From: Novosphingobium sp. FSW06-99
GTDB taxonomy: Bacteria; Pseudomonadota; Alphaproteobacteria; Sphingomonadales; Sphingomonadaceae
Direction of reading: 5' to 3'
Assembly: GCF_001519065.1 (NCBI RefSeq)
Contig: NZ_KQ954264.1
Location: forward strand, 1-64,000
DNA: 64,000 nucleotides
The translations under genes and the position numbers were made by a program. Positions 8,167 through 17,360 of the stretch are shown here, piece by piece (the stretch's first letter is position 1; every line of letters begins with the position of its first letter). A model generated the notes under the pieces. It was not told where the DNA came from. It did no database searches and saw only the letters and a program-made list of their open reading frames with translations.

Positions 8167-9402
8167 ATGAAGAGAACTGGTTTCCGCTTGGCTTGCTTGG
8201 CGTTGGGCACAAGCGCCGTCATCTTGTCCGGTTGCGGCGGCGGCAGCGGCTCGACCGCAGGCGGCAGCGCGCCCGCGCCAGCACCGACTTCAACACCAAC
8301 TGGCTATGCGGTGACCAACCTGGTGTCCGACACCAGTGGCAACCCCAACCAGGACCCCAATCTGGTTGACGGCTGGGGCATCGCTTTCGCGCCGGGCCAG
8401 GCTGTGTGGGTGGCTGACAACGGCACCAACAAATCCACTCTCTATGACGGTAACGGCGTGGTGCAGTCGCTCGTCGTGTCAATTCCGCCCGGTTCGGCAG
8501 GTTCCTCCAACCCGACCGGGGGCACGGCAAATCCCACTGGCATCGTCTACAATGGCACCAACGGATTCACGGTCAGTCAAGGCGGCAACACGGGGCCTGC
8601 CAGTTTCATTTTCGCGGGCGAAGAAGGAACGATCTCTGGCTGGTCGCAAAATGTCAACAATGGCAATGCCATCACGGTGGTCGACAACAGCACCAGTGGC
8701 GCTGTCTACAAGGGACTGGCAATATACACGCAAGGCAGCACCAATTTACTTTTCGCCGCCAATTTTCACACCGGCAAAGTCGATGTGTTCGACTCTTCCT
8801 TCAACAAAACCACGGTCGCCGGGGGCTTTACAGACTCGTCACTTCCCGCCGGATATGCGCCGTTCGGCATTCAGACCATCGGCAACATGGTCTATGTATC
8901 CTACGCCAAACAGGATGCGCAGGGGTTCAACGAGATCGACGGCGCCGGCCAGGGCTATGTGGACGCGTTCGACATCACCGGAACCCTCGTCAAACGTCTG
9001 GTCAGCGGAGGCGCCCTGAACGCGCCATGGGGAATGGCGATCGCTCCGGCGAATTTCGGCGCATTCAGCAATGACCTGCTTGTCGGGAATTTCGGTGACG
9101 GCAAGATAAATGTCTATGACCCGAACACCGGCGCGATGATCGGCACGCTGAGTGATTCCACCGGCGCGCCAATTGTCATCAGTGGACTTTGGGGCATCGC
9201 TTTCGGAAACGGGGCCTTCAACCAACCGACGAATACGCTGTTCTTCGCCGCCGGTCCGAACGGCGAGACCCACGGTCTTTATGGCCGCATCGATCTGCCG
9301 GGAACCTACACAGCACCGACGCCGACTCCAACCCCAACTCCCACGCCAACACCGGCACCAACGTCAACTCCGACGTCGTCTTCCGGTGGCTACAGCTACT
9401 AA
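8167..9402 (+). CDS. TIGR03118-type lipoprotein
   Basis: A 411-residue exported protein. The N-terminal signal ends in the lipobox LSGC (VILSGCGGG), so it is probably a lipoprotein. The body has repeated NG/GN-rich beta segments ([47 protein letters not shown]) of a beta-propeller kind. Together these match the uncharacterised TIGR03118 family. The C-terminus is a TPTPTP linker with a GGYSY end. The start at 8167 has GGGAG upstream. The stop is only four bases before the VirB1-like start, so it is probably co-transcribed with the secretion genes. Whether it is a substrate or a surface part of the system is unknown. Confidence 0.82.
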   Translation: MKRTGFRLACLALGTSAVILSGCGGGSGSTAGGSAPAPAPTSTPTGYAVTNLVSDTSGNPNQDPNLVDGWGIAFAPGQAVWVADNGTNKSTLYDGNGVVQSLVVSIPPGSAGSSNPTGGTANPTGIVYNGTNGFTVSQGGNTGPASFIFAGEEGTISGWSQNVNNGNAITVVDNSTSGAVYKGLAIYTQGSTNLLFAANFHTGKVDVFDSSFNKTTVAGGFTDSSLPAGYAPFGIQTIGNMVYVSYAKQDAQGFNEIDGAGQGYVDAFDITGTLVKRLVSGGALNAPWGMAIAPANFGAFSNDLLVGNFGDGKINVYDPNTGAMIGTLSDSTGAPIVISGLWGIAFGNGAFNQPTNTLFFAAGPNGETHGLYGRIDLPGTYTAPTPTPTPTPTPTPAPTSTPTSSSGGYSY

Positions 9403-9406
9403 ACCC

Positions 9407-10024
9407 ATGACCAGCCGCATCTCCGCCTCGCGCCTGGCACCCGGCACGGCACCGGAGAGAGGTCGGGCCGGGATTCGGTTGTTCCCGATCATGCTGCTGC
9501 TTGCCGCCTGTTCCGCCAGTCCAGCCTCGGCCCAAGTGTTCGAGGTTGGATCGGACGGCGTCAAGGAGGTCGGTTCAGCCCCCCGCAAACCGGCATCGCG
9601 CCTGCCGCCGCCTGCCGCCTGGGCGGCGGCGGCGGCTGGCGCGGCGGCCCGGCATGGGGTGTCGCCAGCGCTCGTCGACGCTGTCGCCCGCCAGGAGTCC
9701 GGGTATCGGGCCGATGCCGTATCGCGCAAGGGCGCGATCGGCGTGATGCAACTGATGCCCGAAACGGCGCGTGCGCTCGGCGTCGATCCGCACGACGCCC
9801 TCGCCAACATCGAGGGTGGCGCACTCTATCTGCGGCAACTGCTCGATCGCTTCGGCGGGCGCATCGACCTGACTCTCGCCGCCTACAACGCCGGCCCCGG
9901 TGCCGTGGAACGCTATGGCGGCGTGCCGCCCTTTCGCGAAACGCAAGCCTATGTCGCCGCCGGCCTTCGCCGTCTTGCCTCGCAAAGTCTCGTGCCACCC
10001 GCCCCTTCAGGAGCAATGCCATGA
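9407..10024 (+). CDS. virB1: VirB1-like lytic transglycosylase
   Basis: A 205-residue secreted lytic transglycosylase of the SLT family, expected to open peptidoglycan for a type IV secretion channel. The signal region has a long basic stretch and then [16 protein letters not shown], which could be read as a signal peptide (ASA cleavage) or a lipobox (LAAC). The catalytic glutamate is E97 in ARQESGY, followed by [13 protein letters not shown] and AYNAGPGAV, all typical. The start at 9407 gives the long N-region; an ATG at 9491 directly before the hydrophobic part is an alternative. The stop overlaps the virB2 start (ATGA). Confidence 0.88.
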   Translation: MTSRISASRLAPGTAPERGRAGIRLFPIMLLLAACSASPASAQVFEVGSDGVKEVGSAPRKPASRLPPPAAWAAAAAGAAARHGVSPALVDAVARQESGYRADAVSRKGAIGVMQLMPETARALGVDPHDALANIEGGALYLRQLLDRFGGRIDLTLAAYNAGPGAVERYGGVPPFRETQAYVAAGLRRLASQSLVPPAPSGAMP

Positions 10025-10323
10025 CCCGTTTACGCCGTTCGTTTCTCGCTTCTCCCCTCCTCTTGGCCCTTGCCACGCCAGCCGCCGCTCACGCTGCCGC
10101 GCCAAGCGGGTCTGGTCCCATTCTCAACGCCGTAACCTGGATGCAGGATACGCTGCTGGGTGAAGTCGCCAGCGGGGTCGCGGTGATTGCGGTCGCTGCG
10201 GTCGGCTTTCTGATGCTGAGCGGCCGGCTCAACTGGCGCTATGGCGCGACGGTCATTGTCGGCTGCTTCGTCCTGTTCGGAGCGGCCACCATCGTTGGCG
10301 GCATCCGCGCCGCGGCCGGGTGA
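10021..10323 (+). CDS. virB2: VirB2/TrbC-family pilin
   Basis: A 100-residue pilin precursor. The signal peptide ends in AHAA near residue 26. It is followed by a short mature protein with two hydrophobic helices ([14 protein letters not shown] and [19 protein letters not shown]) around a small polar loop NWRYG, as in VirB2/TrbC. It would form the pilus or the inner lining of the secretion apparatus. It overlaps virB1 by four bases and is followed six bases later by virB3. Confidence 0.88.
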   Translation: MTRLRRSFLASPLLLALATPAAAHAAAPSGSGPILNAVTWMQDTLLGEVASGVAVIAVAAVGFLMLSGRLNWRYGATVIVGCFVLFGAATIVGGIRAAAG

Positions 10324-10329
10324 TCGCGC

Positions 10330-10614
10330 ATGATCGATCTTGTCCGCTCTCCGGTGTTTCGCGCGCTCACCCAGCCGCAAATGTTCGCTGGCGTCACCTA
10401 CAGCTTCTTTGTGATCAATGGCGTCGTCACGACCGAAGCCTTCCTGATCGCACGCTCCTTTCTGGTGTTCGGGGTCGCCATCGCCGTCCACGCTGTCGGG
10501 TATCTTGCCTGCCTGCGCGAGCCGCGCATCTTTGATCTCTGGCTGGTGCGGGTCAGCCGTTGCCCTCGCGGACGTACCTGGCGGCAGCACCGCTGCAACA
10601 GTTACTACCCATGA
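10330..10614 (+). CDS. virB3: VirB3-family inner-membrane protein
   Basis: A 94-residue inner-membrane protein with one or two hydrophobic segments (GVTYSFFVINGVV and FLIARSFLVFGVAIAV) and the typical VirB3 ending EPRIFDLWLVR. VirB3 works with the VirB4 ATPase in pilus assembly; in some systems the two are fused. Its stop overlaps the virB4 start (ATGA at 10611), so the usual close pairing is kept here by translational coupling. Confidence 0.87.
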   Translation: MIDLVRSPVFRALTQPQMFAGVTYSFFVINGVVTTEAFLIARSFLVFGVAIAVHAVGYLACLREPRIFDLWLVRVSRCPRGRTWRQHRCNSYYP

Positions 10615-13034
10615 CTATCTCGGGCAGGCGCTCGCGTCGTGAGGACAAGGCAGGTGCGCGCCTGCCCTATCTGCGCGTCGAGGACGAGCGCACAGTCGTG
10701 CTGCGCGACGGCAGCCTGTTGCAATGCCTGCACCTCGAAGGCTTTGCCTTCGAGACTGCTGAAACTCTCGATCTCAATCATCGCCAGGCCATGCGCGATA
10801 CCGCGCTAAAGGCCATCGCGAACTCGCGGTTCGTCGTGCATCATCACATCCTGCGCCGCCGCGTGTCGGTCGAGCTTGTCGCGCCCTTCGCTGATCCTGT
10901 CTGTGCCGAAGTCGACCGGCGCTGGCACAGCCGCCTGCAGTCGCGGCGGCTGTTCGTCAACAGCCTGTTCATCAGCGTGCTGCGGCGGCCATCGCGCGGC
11001 AAGGCGGGGTTTGCCGAACGTCTCACCGCCCCCCTTTCACGCGGGCTCGGATCGGCCGAACGTGCGGCGGTGTTGAAGCGAGATATCCGCGAACTCGATG
11101 CTGCACGCGAAGCGCTGCAGGCAGGACTTGCGAGCTACGCGCCCACGCTGCTGGCTGGCTATGACACGCCGCACGGGCGCTGTTCAGAGCCGCTCGAACT
11201 GCTCTCTGCCTTGTATAATGGCGAACTGCGGCCGGTGCTCGCGCCCGACGGCGATGCCGGTCATCACCTGCCCTATAAGCGGACCAGCTTCGGCGCGGAG
11301 GCACTGGAGCAGAAAGGTGCCGGTGCGGACAGGACCTTTGCTGCCATCCTGTCTCTGAAGGAATATCCACCGCAGGCGCAACCGGGCATGATCGATGCCT
11401 TGCTGCGCCTGCCCTATGAGATGGCCCTGTCCGAAAGCCTGTCGTTCGTGGACCGCCAGATCGGTGTCGAACGGGTCGATCTCGCCTTGCGTCGGTTCCG
11501 GGCCGCCGACGACGATGCACAGAGTCTGCGGCGTGGCCTGGTTGAGGCGAAGGACGATCTCGCATCGGGCAGATCGGCAATCGGCGACCACAGTTTCAGC
11601 GTATTGGTACGCGCGCCTTCGCTGGTTCAGCTCGATCGGGCAGCGGCGGAATGCGCCTCTGCGCTCGCCGATATCGGTGCGGTGCCGGTGCGTGAGACGC
11701 TCAACCTCGAGCCAGCTTTTTGGGCACAATTCCCTGGCAATGAGCACTATACGGCGCGCAAATCGCTGATTTCGACCGGAGCCTTCGCTAGCTTCGCCAG
11801 CCTTCACGGTTTTCCGATCGGACGGGCAGACGGCAACCACTGGGGCCAGGCGGTCAGCGTGTTCGAAACGACTTCGGCAACGCCCTATTTCTTCAATTTC
11901 CATTCCGGCGATCTCGGCAATTTCACCGTCATCGGGCCCTCGGGTTCCGGCAAGACGGTGGTGCTGAACTTCCTGGCCGCGCAGGCCGCACGCTTTGGAC
12001 CGCGGACCATCTTTTTCGATAAGGATCGCGGTGCCGAGATATTCCTGCGTGGCATCGGCGGCCACTATGCAACGTTGCGACCGGGCCACCCGACCGGCTT
12101 CAATCCGCTCCAGAATGATGGCACGCCTGACGACCGGGCCTTCCTGCGATCGCTGATCGCACGTCTGGTGTGCAAACCCGGCGAACGGCCAACCCCCGAT
12201 GAAGACGCCACCATCGCCTCTGCGGTCGTTGCCAACTACGAACAGGAAACCGGCTTTCGGCGGTTGCGCTATTTCGTCGAGTTGCTGGCGGGTGATCGCC
12301 GTCCCCAGCAGGGCGATCTCGCGTCGCGGCTGGCGCCCTGGGTTGGCGATGGCGAGCATGCCTGGCTGTTCGACAATCCGGTCGACCGGCTCGATGCCTC
12401 GACCCGCACACTCGGTTTCGACATGACCGCATTGCTTGAAGATCCGGTGCTGCGGACCCCTGCGATGATGTATCTGTTCCACCGGATCGAACAGCGCCTC
12501 GATGGTGAGCCCACCATCATCCTGATCGACGAAGGCTGGAAAGCGCTCGACGACGAAGTGTTTGCGGCACGCATTCGCGACTGGATGAAAACACTGCGCA
12601 AACGCAACGCGATTTTGGGGTTCGGCACCCAGTCGGCCCGCGATGCGCTGGACAGCAGCATCGCTTCGGCCATCATCGAACAGGCCGCGACCCAGATCTT
12701 CATGCCCAACCCGCGCGCCCAGCCTGAAGATTATTGCGAGGGTTTCGGCCTGACCTCGCACGAACTGGACCTGGTGCGGGCGCTGCCCCCGCATTCGCAT
12801 GGCTTCCTCGTCAAGCATGGCCACCACAGTGTCGTCGCGAGACTCGATCTGTCCGACATGCCCGATCTGCTCGTGCTGCTGTCGGGGCGTGAATCCTCGG
12901 TGCGCAAGCTCGATGAACTGCGCGATCGATTTGGCGATGCGCCATCCAAATGGTGGCCCCATCTGATCGGAACACCCTGGCCGGGGCTGGCAGCAGAGGA
13001 CGACACCCCGCGCCACTTGCGGATCGTACAATAA
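10611..13034 (+). CDS. virB4: VirB4-family type IV secretion ATPase
   Basis: An 807-residue ATPase that energises type IV secretion and pilus assembly at the inner membrane. Walker A GPSGSGKT is at 442-449. A Walker B-like IILIDEGWKALDD and the late GTQSARDALDS and ATQIFMPNPRAQPEDY segments follow in normal VirB4 order. The start at 10611 is chosen because it overlaps the virB3 stop and because family similarity begins with a basic stretch followed by LPYLRVEDERTVVLRDG; a TTG at 10560 would extend it 17 residues. Stop and virB6 start overlap at 13034. Confidence 0.93.
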   Translation: MTISGRRSRREDKAGARLPYLRVEDERTVVLRDGSLLQCLHLEGFAFETAETLDLNHRQAMRDTALKAIANSRFVVHHHILRRRVSVELVAPFADPVCAEVDRRWHSRLQSRRLFVNSLFISVLRRPSRGKAGFAERLTAPLSRGLGSAERAAVLKRDIRELDAAREALQAGLASYAPTLLAGYDTPHGRCSEPLELLSALYNGELRPVLAPDGDAGHHLPYKRTSFGAEALEQKGAGADRTFAAILSLKEYPPQAQPGMIDALLRLPYEMALSESLSFVDRQIGVERVDLALRRFRAADDDAQSLRRGLVEAKDDLASGRSAIGDHSFSVLVRAPSLVQLDRAAAECASALADIGAVPVRETLNLEPAFWAQFPGNEHYTARKSLISTGAFASFASLHGFPIGRADGNHWGQAVSVFETTSATPYFFNFHSGDLGNFTVIGPSGSGKTVVLNFLAAQAARFGPRTIFFDKDRGAEIFLRGIGGHYATLRPGHPTGFNPLQNDGTPDDRAFLRSLIARLVCKPGERPTPDEDATIASAVVANYEQETGFRRLRYFVELLAGDRRPQQGDLASRLAPWVGDGEHAWLFDNPVDRLDASTRTLGFDMTALLEDPVLRTPAMMYLFHRIEQRLDGEPTIILIDEGWKALDDEVFAARIRDWMKTLRKRNAILGFGTQSARDALDSSIASAIIEQAATQIFMPNPRAQPEDYCEGFGLTSHELDLVRALPPHSHGFLVKHGHHSVVARLDLSDMPDLLVLLSGRESSVRKLDELRDRFGDAPSKWWPHLIGTPWPGLAAEDDTPRHLRIVQ

Positions 13035-14245
13035 TGGCCGGTCTTGCAGCTTGTCCCGCAGCCGACGCCGGTATGCTCGGCATCAGCAATGCGCTTGGCG
13101 CGGTCGATTGCAATGTCGGCTTGCTGGTAACCTCGAGCTATGGTCGGCTGTTCGGTACAGAAGGTGTGTTCGGCACCGTTCTGACCGGACTTCTGACGTT
13201 GTACGTCGGCTTTGTCGCGCTCGGTCTGATGACAGGCCGCACCCGGCTGACGCTTTCGGGCATGGTTCCCAAAGTGCTCGCAATCGGCCTGGTACTGACA
13301 TTTGCGACCTCGTGGCCGGCGTATCATGCCCTGGTCTTTGGTTTGCTCGTGGGTGGCCCGGAACAACTTGCGACCGCGCTGGCCGGTGCGAACGGCGACA
13401 CGCTCGGATTCGCGAACCGGCTCGACCTTCTGCTCGACGCCTTCGCCACTCTGGCCAAAGTCATTGGTGATAATGTCCCCAGCAGCGATGCAAAGGCGCT
13501 GGGACCTTTGGCTGGTCCGCAGATCGCCTCGGCATTGGTGTGGTTGAGCGGGATGATGATCCTGTTGGCGTCCGCCGGCGCCCTGGTGCTGACGCGGATC
13601 GTGTTGGCGCTGCTGCTTGCGATTGGACCGGTGTTCATCGTGTTCGGGCTGTTCCGCCAGACGCGCGGATTGCTGGAAGCCTGGCTGCGGACGAGCCTGC
13701 TGTTCGCTTTGGCACCGACGCTGACCGTGCTGGCAGGCTCGGCCGCGCTGACGCTGTTGACACCCCTTGTCGACATCATCGCGCAGGACCCCGCCGGTGC
13801 GGTCGCCGATTTGCGCCCGATCATCGAACTGTTCCTTGGCTCGCTCGTCTATGTCGGACTGGTCGCGATGCTGATGTGGGCGTCAGCCAGCCTGGTACGC
13901 GGCTGGCGGTTCGGCCGATCGGAGGGAGAACCGGCTTCGTTCGACCAGGTCCACCAGGCCGGTCTGCCGCCGACCACCTTGCACGGCGCGGCATCAGCCT
14001 CAGCCGCCACGCTCGCCACCGATGCGCGCGTGAACGGGATCGTCGTCGCGCTTTCACGGGCGGGACGCGACGACATGGCCATCCAGACCGCGTCGATCCG
14101 TGTCGAACAAGTGGCCGCGAATGGCTCCAACCCGATTTCCGCGCCCGGGACCGGTTCTCCGGCGGGCACGCAACGCCGGACCGAAGGGCTGGCACAGGGT
14201 CTGCGCGCTGCGCGCCGGCCTCACTTTGCTGGAGTTGTACAATGA
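13034..14245 (+). CDS. virB6: VirB6/TrbL-family membrane protein
   Basis: A 403-residue multi-pass inner-membrane protein of the VirB6/TrbL family, a core channel component. The N-terminal part up to about residue 290 has at least six hydrophobic helices (for example LTGLLTLYVGFVALGLM and ILLASAGALVL). A Ser/Thr/Ala-rich soluble tail of about 110 residues follows. It starts by overlapping the virB4 stop (TAATG) and ends by overlapping the virB9 start. In canonical VirB operons virB8 normally lies near this position; here no bases are left for it. Confidence 0.9.
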   Translation: MAGLAACPAADAGMLGISNALGAVDCNVGLLVTSSYGRLFGTEGVFGTVLTGLLTLYVGFVALGLMTGRTRLTLSGMVPKVLAIGLVLTFATSWPAYHALVFGLLVGGPEQLATALAGANGDTLGFANRLDLLLDAFATLAKVIGDNVPSSDAKALGPLAGPQIASALVWLSGMMILLASAGALVLTRIVLALLLAIGPVFIVFGLFRQTRGLLEAWLRTSLLFALAPTLTVLAGSAALTLLTPLVDIIAQDPAGAVADLRPIIELFLGSLVYVGLVAMLMWASASLVRGWRFGRSEGEPASFDQVHQAGLPPTTLHGAASASAATLATDARVNGIVVALSRAGRDDMAIQTASIRVEQVAANGSNPISAPGTGSPAGTQRRTEGLAQGLRAARRPHFAGVVQ

Positions 14246-15081
14246 TTGGGCGCCTGGCGATTCTCGCCGTTCTGCTTTGCCCGACGGCAGCCATGGCCGG
14301 CGACCCCCGGATCCGTGAAACCTCCTATCATGCCCGGTCTGTCACGACCCTGCTGGGTTGCCCCGGCTTCCAGTCGACGGTGGCCTTCGGATCAGGTGAG
14401 CACATAGAAAACATTGCACTTGGCAATGCGGCGCTGTGGCAGGCGGTGCCGAACAAGCGCTCCGATCTTCTGTTCCTCAAGCCGGTCGGGCGAAGCGCGC
14501 AGACGAATATGACCGTGGTGACAGACCGGCATCGCTATGCCTTCGATCTACGGGCCCAGGCTGCCGCCGCTTGCCGCGCCGGACGGGTCACGTACGATCT
14601 GCAGTTCGCCTATCCAGATGAGCCGCCGACCCCTGCGGCTCAGGCGGCGGCGCCAGAGGTCCCGGCGCCGCCGCCACCCCCGGCGCCGGAAAGCGACCTG
14701 CCTGCACCAACTGCGCGCAACACCGCCTACAGCTACACCGGTGCTTCGGCGAATGTCCCGATCCGGGTGTTCGACGACGGACATTCAACCTGGCTGCGCT
14801 GGTCCGATGGCGTTGCGACACCGGCCATTTATGCGCTCGGATCGGACAAGGGCGAAACCCTGCTCAACTCAAGGATCAAAGGTGACTTCGTTGTGATTGA
14901 TAGCGTCGGGCCGGCCTTTGTCTTGCGGCGCGGGACGGCCGTGGCCGTCCTCTACAATGACGGCTTTCAGGCACCCAAGCTTGACGCCGATGCGCCCCAG
15001 CCGCGGACCGGCAAGGCCCCCCGGCATGGGGGTCTCGCCCGGTTGCTGCACGGGGCCCGGACGGCGAGTAGCGCGCCATGA
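14242..15081 (+). CDS. virB9: VirB9/TrbG-family outer-membrane complex protein
   Basis: A 279-residue periplasmic protein with the signal peptide MIGRLAILAVLLCPTAAMAG. The N-terminal domain carries IALGNAALWQAVPNKRSDLLFLKP. A proline-rich linker (about residues 130-155, PAPPPPPAPE) leads to a C-terminal domain with VFDDGHSTWLRW and VIDSVGPAFVLRRGTAVAVLYN. This two-domain layout is that of VirB9, which with VirB7 and VirB10 forms the outer-membrane core. No VirB7 lipoprotein gene is next to it. The start overlaps the virB6 stop. Confidence 0.92.
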   Translation: MIGRLAILAVLLCPTAAMAGDPRIRETSYHARSVTTLLGCPGFQSTVAFGSGEHIENIALGNAALWQAVPNKRSDLLFLKPVGRSAQTNMTVVTDRHRYAFDLRAQAAAACRAGRVTYDLQFAYPDEPPTPAAQAAAPEVPAPPPPPAPESDLPAPTARNTAYSYTGASANVPIRVFDDGHSTWLRWSDGVATPAIYALGSDKGETLLNSRIKGDFVVIDSVGPAFVLRRGTAVAVLYNDGFQAPKLDADAPQPRTGKAPRHGGLARLLHGARTASSAP

Positions 15082-16160
15082 CCGGCCTTGGTGCAAGCGA
15101 CGGCCGCGCGCCGGCCGAGCCAGGCGTCCATGCCGACGAAAGTGATCTCCACGCTGCCAGCGTGCGCTCGGCGCCCGTCGTCGGCAGGCGCGCAAGCTTG
15201 GCCGAAGGCCTTGGCCTCGCGCTTGGCTTGATCGGAGCGACGGCGATCGGGAGCGCCACCATCTTCAGTCTGGCGGCCCATAAACAGCCGGTCGCAGCCA
15301 AGGCGGCAATTCCGACGGTGCCGGCGCCTTCTCCGCCGCCCTCGGTCGCAGTCTTGCCGGGTGCTCCGGTGCCACTGCCGACCCCCACCACCCCGCCCGC
15401 CCTTGCGGCAACTGCGCCCGCCCCGCCGCCGTTGCTGGTCCTCGACAACAGCACACCGCCCACGCTGTCGGGCGCCTCTGCCCCGAACCGGACCGCGCCC
15501 GGATCGTCTGCGTCAGGCCTTGCCAAACCCGAAGCCAATCTGTCGCCCGAAGAGCAGTTTTCCGCGCGTGCGGGTGATGAGCCGGTGCCAACCAGCCATG
15601 CCCACAGGCTTGATCATCCCGGCAAAATCGTTCCGCAAGGCACGGTGATACCGGCCGTGCTGGAAACCGCGCTCAATTCCGATCTCCCTGGCTATGCCCG
15701 CGCGCTGGTCAGCGGCGACGTCCGCTCGTTCGATGGCTCACACTTGCTGATCCCACGCGGTTCGCGCCTGATCGGCCAGTACAAGAGTGCGCTCCAGTCT
15801 GGGCAAAGCCGGGCGCTGATCGTATGGAACCGCTTGCTTCGGCCCGATGGCATTTCGATCCAGCTTGGTTCGCCTGCCACGGACGATCTTGGCCAGACCG
15901 GGCTGGCCGGCAAAGTCGACAGCCATTTTTTCCAGCGCTATGGCTCGGCCATTCTTTTGTCCGTGATCGACGGACTGGCCGGCGCGGTCGGCGGTTCGGG
16001 CAATACCGTAGTGCTCGGTTCGGTCAGTGGCAGCACGGGCGCAGCCGGCGTTGCGCTCCAGAACCAGATCAAGATCCCACCAACCGTGCGCATCCTCCAG
16101 GGGACGCCGATACAGGTCTTTGCCGCGCGCGACCTCGACTTCACCGAGGACGGACGATGA
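15078..16160 (+). CDS. virB10: VirB10/TrbI-family scaffold protein
   Basis: A 360-residue envelope-spanning protein. A cytoplasmic tail of about 45 residues and one inner-membrane helix (LGLALGLIGATAIGSATIF) are followed by a long Pro/Ala/Val-rich periplasmic stretch (about residues 75-165). The conserved C-terminal beta-barrel domain begins near KIVPQGTVIPAVLETALNS and includes LLIPRGSRLIGQYKS and VDSHFFQRYGSAIL. VirB10 links the inner-membrane ATPases with the outer-membrane pore. It overlaps both neighbours by four bases. Confidence 0.93.
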   Translation: MTGLGASDGRAPAEPGVHADESDLHAASVRSAPVVGRRASLAEGLGLALGLIGATAIGSATIFSLAAHKQPVAAKAAIPTVPAPSPPPSVAVLPGAPVPLPTPTTPPALAATAPAPPPLLVLDNSTPPTLSGASAPNRTAPGSSASGLAKPEANLSPEEQFSARAGDEPVPTSHAHRLDHPGKIVPQGTVIPAVLETALNSDLPGYARALVSGDVRSFDGSHLLIPRGSRLIGQYKSALQSGQSRALIVWNRLLRPDGISIQLGSPATDDLGQTGLAGKVDSHFFQRYGSAILLSVIDGLAGAVGGSGNTVVLGSVSGSTGAAGVALQNQIKIPPTVRILQGTPIQVFAARDLDFTEDGR

Positions 16161-17149
16161 CCGCGCTGACACTTGCAACCGCCGAGGCATCCGCCGATCC
16201 GGGCGTCTATCTCAACCTCTATCTTCGCCCGTTCGCCGCCTGGCTCGACCAGCCTGATGTCACCGAGGTGATGGTCAACCGGCCAGGGGAAGTCTGGATC
16301 GAACGTGTTGGCGAGCCGGTCATGCACTGCCTCAATGCACCTGCCGTGACTGAAGTCCTGCTTGGACGTCTGGCCGCACAGATTGCGCGGGCGACCCACC
16401 AAGGCGTGAATCGGGAAAATCCGTTGCTCGCGGCGATCTTGCCCGGCGGTGAGCGCGTGCAGATGGTCGGGCCTCCGGCAACCCGTTCCGGCTGGGGCCT
16501 GTCTATTCGCCGTCATCTTACCCTCGATCGCACGATCGCGGACTATGACCAGCCTCTCCCGCCGCCATCGACCGGCACAGACCACACAGCGCCGACGGAA
16601 GCCAACATCCGCCAAGCGCCGGGCACCTATCTGCGCGATGCCGTGCTTGCCCGCAAGACCATCCTGATTTCGGGCGGCACGTCATCAGGCAAGACCACCT
16701 TCCTCAACGCGCTGTTGAAGCTGGTGCCGGCACATGAACGGATACTTACGGTCGAGGATACGCCCGAGATCGTCGTTGGCCAGCCCAACACGCTGGGCCT
16801 TGTTGCGGTCAAAGGTGCGCTTGGCGAGGCGGCAGTCAGCGTCGAGGACTTGCTCCAGGCCTCGCTGCGGCTGAGGCCCGACCGCATTATCGTCGGCGAG
16901 ATTCGCGGCCGTGAAGCGGCGACTTTTCTGCGCGCGATCAACACCGGCCACCCGGGCTCGTTCACGACTGTCCACGCCAACACGCCTGAAGGTGCGCTCG
17001 ATCAGATTGCGCTGATGGTGTTGCAATCCGGCCTGTCGCTCTCGCGCGAGGAGACAATCATCTACACGCGGTCTTTGATCGATGTCATCATCCAACTCGG
17101 GCGGATCGATGGCGCACGCCGTATCGTCGATATCCGGATACTGTCCTGA
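16157..17149 (+). CDS. virB11: VirB11-family type IV secretion ATPase
   Basis: A 330-residue hexameric traffic ATPase at the inner membrane. Walker A GGTSSGKTT is at 173-181, the Asp box is ILTVEDTPEI, Walker B-like is DRIIVGEIRGREA, and the His box is GSFTTVHANTPEGAL, all intact. The N-terminal domain begins YLNLYLRPFAAWLD. It overlaps virB10 by four bases and is the last gene of the secretion set. No virD4 coupling ATPase or relaxase gene follows; the next gene on the strand is the sigma factor at 17361. Confidence 0.94.
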   Translation: MTALTLATAEASADPGVYLNLYLRPFAAWLDQPDVTEVMVNRPGEVWIERVGEPVMHCLNAPAVTEVLLGRLAAQIARATHQGVNRENPLLAAILPGGERVQMVGPPATRSGWGLSIRRHLTLDRTIADYDQPLPPPSTGTDHTAPTEANIRQAPGTYLRDAVLARKTILISGGTSSGKTTFLNALLKLVPAHERILTVEDTPEIVVGQPNTLGLVAVKGALGEAAVSVEDLLQASLRLRPDRIIVGEIRGREAATFLRAINTGHPGSFTTVHANTPEGALDQIALMVLQSGLSLSREETIIYTRSLIDVIIQLGRIDGARRIVDIRILS

Positions 17150-17360
17150 TCGCACCGCTGGCAAGGGGATGTGTGGCCCAACGGACCTCGCACGGCGGCC
17201 AGCAACGGGACGAGGCGCGCTATGCGGACAATCGGCCTTTGTCTTGCCGGTGTTCCTGACATAAAACGAAACCTCTTTTGAGTCTCTGCAACCAGCACAT
17301 TGAACCTGTCGTGCCAATCTCGGCACCTACCGACACAGCTTTGCCGAGACCTGACCAACC

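Noticed and set aside
13540-14241. Possible virB8 in the frame preceding virB9
   Set aside because: The 234 codons upstream of the virB9 ATG in the same frame are an out-of-frame reading of virB6, rich in Arg and Ala, without the VirB8 membrane anchor or fold pattern.
15361-15648. Pro/Arg-rich frame inside virB10 and tandem PTPT codons at 9316-9380 as DNA repeats
   Set aside because: These are low-complexity coding stretches (Pro-rich linkers) of VirB10 and the lipoprotein, not independent genes or CRISPR-like repeats.
9407-17149. Integrative conjugative element
   Set aside because: No integrase, relaxase, coupling protein, partition genes or attachment repeats were seen around the virB genes; the nearby tRNA-Ser is 6 kb away with no direct repeat found.
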